Assembly (NCBI RefSeq): GCF_029227915.1
Contig: NC_079880.1
Coordinates: 22,630,501-22,694,500, forward strand
Direction: 5' to 3'
From: Hydractinia symbiolongicarpus
Lineage: Eukaryota > Cnidaria > Hydrozoa > Anthoathecata > Hydractiniidae
Length of the DNA: 64,000 bases
In this document: one piece after another, positions 50,013-61,800 of the stretch
Numbering within the stretch: position 1 is the stretch's first letter
How the letters are laid out: each line of letters begins with the position of its first letter
Translations under genes and position numbers: made by a program
The notes under the pieces: model-generated
Database searches by the model: none
The model's input: only the letters and a program-made list of their open reading frames with translations
Told to the model about the DNA's origin: nothing

Positions 50013-50868
50013 AGTTCCAGTTTCTTTAACATCGTAGTCTCGTTGCATCTTTAACCACAAGTCGCTTGCTTTTTTGTTTCTTTTTCTCCATTCTGCTTGT
50101 TTCACTATTGAGTTGATGTATTCATCCTCTTCATATTCAGCTTGTGCTCGTAAGTCTTCTTCATATGCTTCTCGTAGCTCATCTTCATCCAGTATTCTAT
50201 TTGAGTAGTTCGGCTGTACATCTTTTTTTGTAACAGGTGTCACAGTTTTCCTCTTCTTCGTCGGTTCTGTGTCGCTTGTTACAGGATCGAAGAGAATTTT
50301 CCTCTTGATCGAAGTCACGTTCTTCTTTTTCTGCTTCTCGTCTTTTAAGGTAGGCTCGCAGATTGTCGAGATGCTCTCTGTTTTTAACCATGATTTGGTA
50401 GATTTCGCATCCGCATGTCTTACACTTATTGGTGTTACCCGTCTTTTGGATTTGTTTACAGCCTTGACAGTGCGTACTTCCGAGCCGATTAAAATAGGCT
50501 CGGTTGAAGACTCTCCTGTCGATAAGTCTTTTCCCTGATGCCTCGCTCCTCCACGAGATAATGGCGTGTGCATGATATCGTTCTTTGTTCTTGCAGCCTC
50601 TATGGAAAAGTGTGTCTCCTGATTTTCCATACGCTTTGATGAGCTCTCGCACTTCTTTTTCGAATCCTTTGAAGTCGTGGCTGTCGTGATATTTTCCTCC
50701 TGAGAACACTGCATGACTTAGTACAAAGTTAAGTCGCGCTAGGTGAATGCTACGCACCGTTTCAGTTACTAGCGCCGAATTAGCTTGAACTGCAGAGATC
50801 GTTAGTCTGCATGGTGAAATATTTAGTTGATTCAATAAAAAACTGTATTTTGAATGGTGTTGCTACGT
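50013..50868 (-). mobile_element. 856-bp inserted element with HUH/Rep-like ORF
   Basis: Flanked by AACATCACATC on both sides (50002-50012, 50869-50879). The related ankyrin copies at 49.8 and 51.7 kb have the site once (last base varied in the second), so this is an insertion with an 11-bp target duplication. No terminal inverted repeats are visible. Base composition is less AT-rich than the flanks. A partial second copy of its ORF-5' end lies at 51231-51347, so it is a repeated sequence. Superfamily unknown. Confidence 0.65.
50197..50835 (-). pseudogene. Candidate HUH-type endonuclease (Rep-like) ORF, broken
   Basis: The open frame of 212 codons starts at TTG, with no in-frame ATG until late, so the 5' end is missing or spliced. 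Counting from the TTG: RLNFVLSH (about 34-41) could be motif 1; KERYHAHAIISW gives a His-Ala-His (88-90) as the HUH metal motif; CQGC (123, 126) and CKTCGC (138, 141, 143) form a zinc-ribbon-like set; LRAYLKR puts a tyrosine at 162, where Rep proteins have the nicking Tyr. The frame ends in an acidic tail after an A7 run (50223-50229). The +1 frame beyond that run continues an acidic helix (DELREAYEEDLRAQAEYEED) to 49992, where it reads into flanking DNA. HUH assignment rests on motif order only. Confidence 0.4.
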
Positions 50869-51215
50869 AACATCACATCCATATTCGATGAAAATGTTCA
50901 CCATTGATGAATTGTCGGTGTAATATGCTGTCCGCATCAATAGTGTAATTTCATCTGCACCTCTCATATGGACGATGTGAGAGAAGTCTTTTTAACTCGA
51001 CTGTATTTTCGTTTTTGATATTCAACGATAAAACTACATTTTCGGTATAAAATTAAGTTAAAAATTTATATTGATAAATGTGAAACATGGCTTCTAAACG
51101 TACAAATAAACTATGATAATAGAAAAATAAATATTAAAAAAGCAGCATGTAAAAGAAAAAGTATAACATTATAACTTTCAAAGATAATGTTATAAAGAAC
51201 TTTTGTGGGTGAATA
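50869..51215 (-). pseudogene. Ankyrin-repeat sequence copy Y, 5' part
   Basis: Tandem duplicate of 51640-51985: same leader (AAGCCATGTTTCACAT, on minus) and same ankyrin codons, but with internal deletions, and cut at 50879 by the HUH-like insertion. Confidence 0.7.
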
Positions 51216-51230
51216 TTGTAAAGTTGGTGA

Positions 51231-51347
51231 ATGCTACGCACCGTTTCCGTTACTAGCGCAGCTTGAACTGCAGAGATCGTTAGTCTGCATGATGAAATAT
51301 TTAGTTGATTCAATAAAAAACTGTATTTTGAATAGTGTTGCTACGTT
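51231..51347 (-). mobile_element. Remnant of second copy of the HUH-like element
   Basis: Near-identical to 50746-50867: shared blocks include GCTACGCACCGTTTC, GCAGAGATCGTTAGTCTGCA and AATAAAAAACTGTATTTTGA. Only the sequence encoding the N-terminal part of the ORF remains. Confidence 0.75.
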
Positions 51348-51586
51348 CTTGTTTCTGTTGTAAGAGGTCGTTTATGTCCATGCAGGAGGGACAAGTCTTT
51401 CTCTACATTTATTCGATTTACTGATATCAGTATATATACCCTCCCTTATCCTTCCAAGTTTTATAACTTCTCTTTCTAGTTTGTACTTCTCATTGTATAT
51501 TTTATGTCTCTAACATATATTTTCTGTCTCTGTGACACGCCCGCCACCGTCTTTACGGTCAGGAGCTTGTTTCACCATAACCGCCA

Positions 51587-51877
51587 CTATCGCGGATAAG
51601 TATTTCTATGATATTTTGTGACAATTATTTTAAGTGTTGCGATATGATAAGCGTTCATGTTGTTTTTATTCATCGCCCAAACATCACAACCATATTCGAT
51701 GAAAATGTTCACCATTGATGAATTGTCGATGTAATATGCTGTCCGCATCAATAGTGCAATTTCATCTGCAACTCTCACATGGACGATGTTTGGTTGGATT
51801 GAGAGAAGTCTTTTCAACTCGACTGTATTCTCGTTTTTGATAATTTCAAATAATTTGTATTGATAAATGTGAAACAT
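51587..51877 (-). pseudogene. Ankyrin-repeat ORF, copy Z
   Basis: ATG-initiated 96-codon frame: YKLFEIIKNENTVELKRLLS, then ALLMRTAYYIDNSSMVNIFI, EYGCDVWAMNKNNMNAYHIA, ending at a stop after about one and a half further helices. This gives two to three degenerate ankyrin repeats. Likely a truncated relic of the gene whose 3' repeats lie at 52.1-52.6 kb or of a paralogue. No function can be assigned. Confidence 0.6.
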
Positions 51878-52133
51878 GGCTTCTAAACGTACAAATAAAA
51901 ACGATGATAATAAAAAAATAAATATTAAAAAAACAGTATGTAAAAGAAAAAGTATAACAGTATATCTTTGATAATGTTATAAAGAAATACATTTGTTTTC
52001 TTTTATCCCACCAAAATAACACTTTTATATTATATTTTTTCTAAAACTTACTGGAAACTTAGCATAGAAGTTACATCCGTGAATTTCAACAAGGGTCTAC
52101 CGTATCGTTAATGACTTAATATCCCACCAAATG

Positions 52134-52579
52134 CTCATTTTCTTGAATGTTGTTCTTTAAATAAACGTCTGATAGTGTCATTACGAGCAATATCATAAGC
52201 TGTTTTATTGCAATTGTTTCGTATATTCAAATTAATATGTGGTACCGATAATGTTAACTTAACACATTCAACATGACCATTCCAAGATGATGCAATGGTG
52301 TGTATTTGTAATGTTTGTCTTGTATATTTACATCAATATATGGAACCGACAAACAAATTCAATGAAACCAACACTGGACGCTAAATGTCATGGTTTGTCA
52401 TTGTCATTGTCTACGTTGTTAATATCTGTGACGTCATGGTTAATTAAAACTTTTAAAACATCATGATGACCAGTATATGCACTGAGTGACATACATTGAA
52501 TCTGACTCACTGCATTTACATCACTACCAGCATCAATCAAACATTTTACCATTGACGGTTTGTAAGATGCAGCTTTCAT
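52134..52579 (-). pseudogene. Ankyrin-repeat ORF fragments
   Basis: One frame (52579-52388) begins at ATG with SMVKCLIDAGSDVNAVSQIQ and HHDVLKVLINHDVTDINN, two ankyrin helix pairs. After a stop a second frame gives SSWNGHVECVKLTLSVPHIN and NNCNKTAYDIARNDTIRRLF to a stop at 52134. At least one break separates them, so the locus looks inactive, though an intron cannot be excluded. Confidence 0.6.
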
Positions 52580-55500
52580 ATTAACAGTGTTGTTTCATAA
52601 TTATCTCTCATTTTAGCGATATTTGGATTTTCAATAAGAATTGATTGAAAATTCAACGGTTTTCGCTAGAACAATTTGTATATCAGGTAGTAACTTAATT
52701 CTTTTTGTTCTTTCTGAAGGAAAACTTAGGTTACTTAGTTAGAATGTATGAAAACAAAAAGTTTCAAGAGATCATGTGATAAAATATCTAATTTTTTTAT
52801 TTGGTTAAAAACAAGCTTAGTTTAACATTTTTATAAGAGCAAGTAGAAGACACCCGTTGGTTGAGCTTTTTACGGCTTATCATGTGTTAAAAACTATGTG
52901 CTTGTTCGATGATAATATTTTCAGAGATATGTAGTCGTGTAAGTTCTGTACCTTTTCTTCAGGCCGGTCCATGTCTGTTTCCATGTCTCTCCATCATTCT
53001 CCTCCATCCCATTGATCCTTAAATTATTCCGTCTGTCTTTCAGAACTCTCAACTTATATTAGCCGTTGCGCTAGAACTTTTTTATTCAATTAAAACCAAA
53101 ACATTTTCTATCTGTCCAATTCAATAATTTTCTTAGCCATCTTGTGTAAACTCGAGGCTGGTTTAAAGGTCATTTAATTGACTCTAAAAGGCAGCATTCT
53201 TCTATTTTCAAAAATTTCTCGTTAAGTTTGTGCATTTGATGTTACTATGTTTATCATTGCTTGCTCTTGATGTTTAAATTTTTCTTCCAAAATTTCTTCG
53301 ATAATTGCTTTTAATTCTGCTTGTATTTTCCATTTTTGTGATTAACAATATAATTATCAAGTGTAACAAACTTCGTTCGTTTCATACAAGGAATATCTGC
53401 ACAACACTAACCACCAAACTAACTTCCCGCATGCTCAACTATCTCTAACGAGCCGCTGTTGTACATCATTAAAGCTGGAAATACTTCATTCTCTATGATC
53501 TCACCTTTGCAACGCTTGCATAAAACTGAATGTCAGCTCTTAACCTCCCACCAATTCTACTGCACTTCTTATGTACCCAATGCTTGCAAGTCTGCAAAAA
53601 ATTGAGTTCCTACCAACCCCTTTCCTGCAACTCCACAAGGCCACTTTCCAACTACAACGTCACACTTGGCTGCAATGCTACTAATCATGACTTTAGACTT
53701 TGCTGTGTTCACCCTTCGCCCTTTCTCTTCTTGTCCTTTCTTCCACTTCTCAAACTTAATTCTTCCATCGACTCTGCTATGAGAACCAAATCATCTGCAT
53801 ACAATAACTATTTATAATCAATATAAAGTAAACTAGTACGATTTACATCTACAGTATATTTTAATACTTCTCATTTGTTTGTATTTTCATTAACTGCTTA
53901 CGTAATAGATTCTGCAATGTATATCATGGAAAATGACGTTATATTAGCACTAGAAGAAGTATCTAAAATTCTCAAATGAGTTATGCACGCGACAGAAATT
54001 GTTTGATATTATCATTGTTTAAACCACAATATCCTATTTTTTGTGTTTTCTTTAGTTGTTTGTGTAATAGATTTTGATATGTATATCATTGAAAATGACT
54101 TATCTTGTAACTACAAGAAAGATCTGAAACTTTCAAATGATTTGCAACTAATTCTACAAATTTGTTTGTGTTTTCCTTAATTCTTTGTATGGTCAACGAC
54201 ATAACATTGTGAATTTTAAGTGAGTATTGAGCATTTGCATTAATAAGACATCTTGCCCAGATAAGCGAATTCTCTTGTTATTCTTTCCTTTTTTTGCCTC
54301 GATTAAAATAATGTTTTGCAAGTTGAAAAGCATTTTTAACATTTGATGGGTATTTAAAAATGCATGATAATAAAATACAAACTTAAGATTTTTTTGCTTT
54401 TTCCTGAATGGGACATCTGATTTTTTGACGAATTTTGGACAGCCTAAATTTGACGGGGAGCTGTTGAATGTTATTGCGGCGTTTCTTGATTTTTAAAATA
54501 AATTTATGATTTCTAATTTAAGTTCTTTCAATTTCGTTCAATAACTTGAGGATGTGAATTTTAATTTGTCTAAAGAGTCTGCTCAAACAACTACGTCTGT
54601 CCTTGCATTGCACAATGTAATATGTATTGAGAAATTTAGCTCCGTGATGAGACTGGTGTCTGCGACTGAGAATTAACGTGAACAAGTTATTGTTGGTTAT
54701 ATTTAAACCACGATCAAGTACAGTGAAGCGCTGGACATTCTAGTGAGAAACGAACGAATCTATTCAAGAAAGCTGTTATTTTCATGAACACCTCGAAGTT
54801 TTGTTCAGTGATGAAAATGGTTATATGTTCAATGTGAAATCTTTTCGTCCATCTATCAATAAAACATTCACCAACAGGACAATGAAATCTGGTTTCAACA
54901 GTATGTTTACGAAAGTCTCCGTTGCAGTTTCGCTAAATTGCATAAGAGATTTTGGATGTAAATATGTGATATTACAATGAAAATATATATTTCGAACGCT
55001 GCCCAAGAAGAAATTTTAAAACCCTGTTTCACGACTTATCGAAATTTCGAATTTTTTGACAAATGTAAAGTAACAAATTTGGATTTTGCTGTTTTATCTG
55101 TGGCAGAACAAGAAAGTGTTTTTCCTATAAAAGTTTCAATCTTACTCCTGACTATTGCATTATCTTGTGTAATCCATCTAGAGTGATTAGCAGATCTGAC
55201 CGTGTCAGCTTTTATAAATGTCATTATCATGGCGCGATTTCTACGAACTATATGTGAGACCAAATTCGAGAACCTCAAACCTGCTTCTATAGGAATAGAA
55301 CCCAAGGTTTATACAGAACATTGACTTCACTGCATTTGATCCTTCGTCGATTTCAAGAGTACTTGACACCTAATAATTACCAAATTAATTTTTGCAACTG
55401 AATTTTTGAAAATATTGTCACTGCCTGAATGAATATTGGAAACAAATTTGTTTGTTACCTTCATATGGCAAAGTGACATCAACTAATTGCAAAGAGGATG

Positions 55501-55926
55501 AAAATATGTGACATTGTGGTTATCAATGTTGTCATGTCTACATGTTCTTAAATATATTTAGTCAACTATTAGCTACGAAGTCACCTCACACGTCAACTGG
55601 TACCGATTGAGATATTCAAACTAGCTCTTAGGTGGAAACGCACGAAGACGATCTCAGTCAAAGTAAAGGAACAAAATCAGAAAACTGTAGTGAAAGATCG
55701 AGAAATTGTAATTTAAGTGAGATGAATGATATTAGTAAGGGGGAATCATACCTTTGAACATTATTTACTTAATTTATCTTAATTTTCCGTTGTTATATAC
55801 GATTTATTTTTTTCATGTAAATTATAAATTTTAGTCATAAAATAAACACTTGTATCATCTTATCAATACTTTCTGTTTTTACCCTAGTGACCAAAACTTT
55901 TTTGGCCTACAGTCTTGCTCATATTT
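52580..55926. other. Mostly featureless AT-rich stretch
   Basis: Apart from the LINE fragment at 53.43-53.82 kb I see only short open frames with no recognisable domain, including an 89-codon frame at 55305-55036 (-) without context. It may be decayed transposon sequence. Confidence 0.5.
53434..53815 (-). mobile_element. Internal fragment of the same LINE
   Basis: Closely matches 17012-17400, covering the cysteine-rich part and part of RT, with small deletions that break the frame (for example in the 53750s). Both ends are lost. It lies inside the 10-kb inverted-repeat interval. Confidence 0.8.
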
Positions 55927-55929
55927 TTA

Positions 55930-56403
55930 GAGCCTGATTATATGAGGTGAGTTGGCTCAGTGTTGGCTACATGCTCAGCATGATAAAATAAACAGCTCGG
56001 CATAATGGCAGATTACTACAAAAAAATATTTGACATTATATGAGATGACTCAACCCGCTTAGGCGAGCTGGCTTGTTTTTCAACCCAGGACAAGTTGGTT
56101 AGGAGGTGGGTTGACTCGGTTCATATAATGTCACTTTGCCAAGCCAAGCGCGGGGTTAAAAATAAAGAGCATGCGCATTGCGATCCAAAACGAAAGAAAA
56201 ACAATGGCGAGCGAAGAATTAGACTAGAAGTTTAATTAGACTTTAGAACTTGTGGAGCAGCTTATAAATTCCCTAAATGATTTTGATTTAATTTTGCTTG
56301 TTGTTCACATCTTGCACCGCATTTTTTTTAACCTGGCAGCAGTGTAAGTCTTGTCTCTGGTTGACCGGCCAGCCGAACCACCTTCCCTCATATAATCAGG
56401 CCC
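55930..56403. mobile_element. MITE with GAGCCTGATTATATGAGG ends, TTA duplication
   Basis: Left GAGCCTGATTATATGAGG and right CCTCATATAATCAGGCCC are inverted repeats, flanked by TTA (55927-55929 and 56404-56406). The 474-bp interior has no transposase. The 3-bp TTA duplication fits a PIF/Harbinger-type MITE (inference). Confidence 0.78.
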
Positions 56404-57459
56404 TTACCTAAATTTTGTGATATTCGATTTTGCCCACATTTGCGCGCCCTGAGAAATTCAAGTTTGGCGACATTAAAGGTTTGGTGCAAAAAATTAAAGC
56501 ATTCAACACTGCAAAAGATAATTTTTTTTGCCAGGTCAAATATATATAAAAAACGATTTCCATCGAACAACGTTCCAGATATATTATAAGCATCCGTTAA
56601 ATTAAATTTGGTAATTTTTTCCAAATAAGCATATTTTAGGCCTGATCATGTGTCATGTGTTTTCATAAGCAAATTGAATCTTTTTGCCATTAAGCATCCT
56701 AAGCATATATTGAGCCCAAAAAAGTACTTTTTATAAGCATTCCGAAGCCTCGTTCTCTCTGAAATTCATCTTAAAAGTTTTTGTACACGCTAAATTTAAA
56801 TTGTCCGTTGAAACCATAGAGATATTAAAATTATTATAATATCTATGATGAAACAGCTCTCGAAAATTTATTTTTACGAATTGACTTATTAACCTAGCGG
56901 GTAAAACAGAGATTGGGTTCAATAAGTGGGGTGTTTGAAGGGGTAAAAAGGGAAGTACAGACGAATGGGGAAAAAAGGCATGAAACCGCAAATATTTGAG
57001 CGAACGTACTTTTTGAGTAATCTCCTGGTGTAAACACGGCCTATATTTATTATTGTTCGGAATTTTCATTTTCAACATTGTCACTGTGCGTACCTGTTCT
57101 ATTATTTTTTCCCCAAAATATTTATACCAGATAATAACTTTAATGTTTAGAAAACTGTTAATAATTACTTTTTGCGTCCTACTAAATGAGATTCAATTCG
57201 TGTTTTTTACAATAAGCCTCATGATATGACCTGAAGTCTTCATATAAATAAAACACAACAAAATCCAGCAACTATTGCAGATCTGCAGTCATATTAGTGC
57301 ACATTTTCTTTAATTATCACCGGCTGCTGCTAAGGAATGAACATTGATTCAACCTCCGGCAGAATTACTAGAAAAAACTAATTCTATTTTTTGAAATTGC
57401 TCTACGAAATTAAAACTAGCTTAAATTTGTAACAATCCTGACTCAGTAAGAGCGCTATG

Positions 57460-57770
57460 TTTTACAGAACATGTGTTAACCGCACTAGACAAGCTGACCC
57501 TGTTTAACTTTGTTTTAACACCTTTTATTCTTCTCATTAATTTTACTAATGCTTTTTGTATATCACTACATGATTCTATATTATGTGTTAAACAATTTTA
57601 ATTATTTTTAACTTCACAGGTCCAACGAGTCATGCTTATAATTAAAGTTGCTTTACAATAATAGATAAAACTAAAAACAAGGGTAATTTAAAAATAAAAG
57701 AAGTTCTTTATATCCAATGGGAAAAAAATAATCTCAATTCTAAAATTACTCACTGAGTACTGCCTTTGTC
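57460..57770. repeat. Right arm of ~300-bp inverted repeat pair
   Basis: Mirror of 47690-47998, best conserved between TATTATGTGTTAAA and AAATTACTCAC. Identity falls off at both ends. Confidence 0.8.
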
Positions 57771-58845
57771 TAATTAATTTTTATTGTTTCTTCTCACCTG
57801 TCTATGCTTCATACGCGTTCAAATTTCTCCATTTGTAAAAAAATAATTGCAAAAGAGGGTGGGCGCTTAATAAAGAGGACGTTTAATCAAGTATTTTAGG
57901 GTATACGTATTTTTAAATTCGTTACCAAAAAAGCGCAAAAAAATTGCATTAAAAAAATTATGTAATTAAAAAAACTTCTCATATTTCGATTCTGGCACAC
58001 TTCTGGGTTGAAATTTGTATAAGTTACAACTACAAAATTTTATATTTATATACATCATCTAATGTCTACAACTTATCTAAATGTAGATTCTATGACACTT
58101 CTATGCATTTTGGAAATAAAAACATGCAGCAAACCGTATGGTTTTGTAAAATAAAATTGGGGAATTTTAAAGGGACGCGTGCCAATTCTTAAAATATTCA
58201 ATGTTCCATTTTTATAAAAAAACATCCCTAGGTCAGCAAAATTGATGTTCTATTTATAGTGAGTATAAAGTAAGCTCCAATACAGACTGTACCTTTGTAC
58301 TGTTGTCGCAACTACTATCAAATAATGTGTCAAAGAAAAAGATAGTTCGGAATGTGTAAAGATATTGAACAAAATTTCACGTTATAACGAAGCCTTATTT
58401 TTAAGAAAAAAAAATATAAAAAAATAAAATTTTATCGCCGGCACACACCGTCGAAAATTTTCAATAAAATTACAACGCTTTACCAGCGCAGTATAAATGA
58501 CGTAAAAATGACGCTCTGTTTGCGTGGCTATTCAAATCCCGTCAAGTGAGATAATTAAAAATGAAACAAAATAGAAGAGATGACGTCATTTTTAGTCAGT
58601 TAACTTTAAAATATGTCCGATTCAATGCTTTTTTCCGTTGTTTGAGCCGTACACGAAACATTGAGTACACATCTCGTGAACATTCGTTGTACTTTCGTAG
58701 TGTAGCGCTTGTTGATCACTGGATAAAAAATAGAATCATAAAAGCCAGAACGCATCGTTTGAAATCCAATGTCGCTGTTGCTTAATTGGCATTTTGTAAA
58801 TTACTCAATTTGCTTGTTCGGTGTTCGGTAAATTACATATTTTTA
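57771..58845. other. Region between right inverted repeat and the J-protein gene
   Basis: AT-rich, with a GGGCGCTTAATAAAG motif near 57.86 kb (AATAAGCGCCC family, reverse strand) and a 74-codon frame at 58561-58785 that I cannot assign. Includes the presumed J-protein 3' UTR. Confidence 0.5.
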
Positions 58846-61800
58846 TCATTGTCCTCGCAAGCCATCAAGTTGGTTGCAAGATTCCATGACAAAATTTTGC
58901 GCCCTACTTTGCATCTCTTCGCTAGCCCAAAGTCGGGCTTGGTGGTATAATTCTGCTCCTGTGGAGAAAAATAAAGTTTTATAAAAAATCAAGAATTTTA
59001 TACAGATGATTTTTTTGACAGCATGCTAGGACGATACAAAGAAATCAAGATTCCAGTTGATTTAAGTTGAATACCCGTTTTACCGTGACGAAGTGAAAAA
59101 CATGCCCGAATAAGCTTGATCGTAAAAATACGAAAATATTTTGTAATAATTTCACAGTCCTGTTTTTTGTATATCCACCTCTGCTACCTAATTGACCCAA
59201 ACAAATTCGGCCTAAATTTTTATCAGTCGAAATTTTCGTGAACTTGGTACTCTTCGTCACTTAGGGCTGCAAATAATTTTATAGGGCGAAAAATGATGAA
59301 AGTTTATTGGTTGAAGTATAAATGGATGGATATTATTGAAATCAGATCTATAATTTTCTTTATGCCAGAAAATTCCTATCGGCCTTATATGTAGTTGGCT
59401 AAAATTCTCGTCGCTTAGGACAGACTTCGTTTGATCCGGTAAGTTATTTTTCCGTCTGACTTTCCATATAAACAGCCTCTTGCTTTGCATCGGAAAAGAA
59501 AACTTTTTAAACCAACCCGGATCCAGAAATTAAAAGTTTTTATACCAAAAGAATAAAGAAGAATAAAAAATAAAAAAAGCAAAAGCCTTGAAGAGAAAGG
59601 GAAAGTAACTGCATGGTCAAACATAAGCTGAAGAAATCTAAAAAAAACAACATGGTCACACTTACTGTATTGTTTTTCCCTAAAACACCGAACTTGTAGA
59701 TTTTCCAAAAATTCACGTTCAATTCTACGTTGTAATTGTGAAAATTGCTGTGAAGTATATTGATCTCGTATTGATGCATCCTAAAGAAAATAATTCACAT
59801 CAAAGCTAACTTGAAATAATTATGAAGTCATATATCACCCTGCGGTAGACTAAGACCGACGCGAGGAGACTGGCTGGTGTTACCACGAGAGACAAATCTA
59901 GTTTTACCACCCTTCACAAGGCTGTTACGTGAGGACATTGGTGTGTTACCACGCGAAACCAAATTTTAAGAAATCATACCACGCTTTACTAAGGCTGACA
60001 CGAGGAAATGGTGGCCGTAGTAGCTAGGTACCACAGTTTTAGTGGGGAAGCAGTGATGGTAACAACAAACATCAGTCAAAACTAGTAGCCTTGTGTTTAC
60101 AGCCCAAGAAATACAAAACAACCATTACAACTGTATTTTTTGTGGTAGTTTTGTGAAGCGACTAGACATTCCCGAATTTCATGTTTTTTGAAACTTTTGC
60201 TTTATGAATTTTTATTTTGATGTTCAAATTCAGTATAGCTAATTTAGCACGCGTGTAATTTTTTTACTTTTTGAGTTTAAGTAAGTCCTGTTTTGGAGGT
60301 CATGGTCTACGTTTGGTTATAGCTAAACTTGCACTTCCAGGTTTTTTTCAAACATAACGCAAATACTCAACTGTTGGTCTTTCGAACAATACGACATGTG
60401 TATATAAGTCTGCACACACACACTCACCTTGACATAGAACGTTATACCATAAGTAGGAGTTGCCATGGGATACCGATATTGTCTATGGCAAAACACAACG
60501 GTATAATACAGTTTGCTTTATTATGGCATATTGACTTCTCTAGTTAATAATAAGGGAAAGCAGTTAACAAAAAACTAGATAAAGCCTGCCGACTACCCAA
60601 ACAAAACAGGTAAACATAATTTATTGAGATATTCCATATCCTTACTTACACTACTACTTATTTAAGAAAATAAAACTTTATAAGATTGTTTTTGGATATA
60701 TTGGAAATGTCGAAAAATTGAAAATTAAAACGAATAACAATTTTGTAAGCAAATTGTCAAATTTTTGTGCATAGATATAAAATGTAAAGAAATGCCACTG
60801 AGTTTCCCAGATTCTTTCTTAGGCCAAAAATTCACTAAGTATTCCAGGATTTCCAGATTTTTAAAGAAAAAATAAACAAACAAAAAAACAAGCAAACAAA
60901 CAAACAAGCAAGCAAACAAACAAAAAATACTCACGAAGTTTTTTGGAAACTATAAACAGGTTCCGGTATGAGAAAACTACTAATTAATGAAAACAAAACG
61001 ATTAATAATAATGGAAGTATTTGTATGAGAGGGTACATCGATGAAACGTTCTAAAAAAGAGAAAGCAACAACACAGTTAGTCTGGTAAAGGATATTAAGA
61101 TTGTGCTACATGGCTAGAAACAACTAACTATATTAACAGTATTTCCAATTGCGATATCAGTATGCAACTTATCCTATGGTTTTACTTTGAGAATTTTTCA
61201 ATGAAAAATGGGATTGGAAAGCGTACACAACAAATGTGATGTTATTGTTATTGAAGCGTGCACAGAGAATTACACAACACAGGTTATGTTATTGTTATTG
61301 AAGCGTGTACAGAGAACTACACAACAAAGGTGATGTTATTGAGGTGTACACACCTGTTGTTGGTTGTGATGATGTTGTCTTGGACGATGCACATAAACAC
61401 GCCCTATAAAAAATATAACAATATTTTCATTTATGTTTGAGCTAAAGCCTGAAATACACGATAATATTATTTGGACCAATGTGATGTAAGAGAAGAACTT
61501 TGCATGCACAGATAAAAAAAAATACATCTTTGTCTGTTTTTTTAAGAGTTTTTTTTATAAGATCAATGTGTTTAATTTTGGTCAATTAGTTGACTATTAG
61601 AGTCGGGTTTTACCCGTCTAACCCATACATACGTCTAAAAAATCATGTTCCGCAGTAGTCTGGTACTTCACTAGTATATAATGGAGTGTAGTCCCAAGCA
61701 TATTTTCCTTCACCCCCTCCTCTATTTACAAAGAAAGTTGCCTCATTACCAACCAATTAATTGATAGTGATCATCAAATTTACTAACCTGAGGGATATCC

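Noticed and set aside
49992-50714. 240-codon overlapping frame in the HUH-like element
   Set aside because: Its first two thirds are low-complexity Lys/Ser sequence in the frame overlapping the motif-bearing ORF; only its end, after the A7 run, may be genuine.
47690-57770. Intact Maverick/Polinton-type element
   Set aside because: No polymerase B, integrase, ATPase or capsid-like frame is visible between the inverted repeats.
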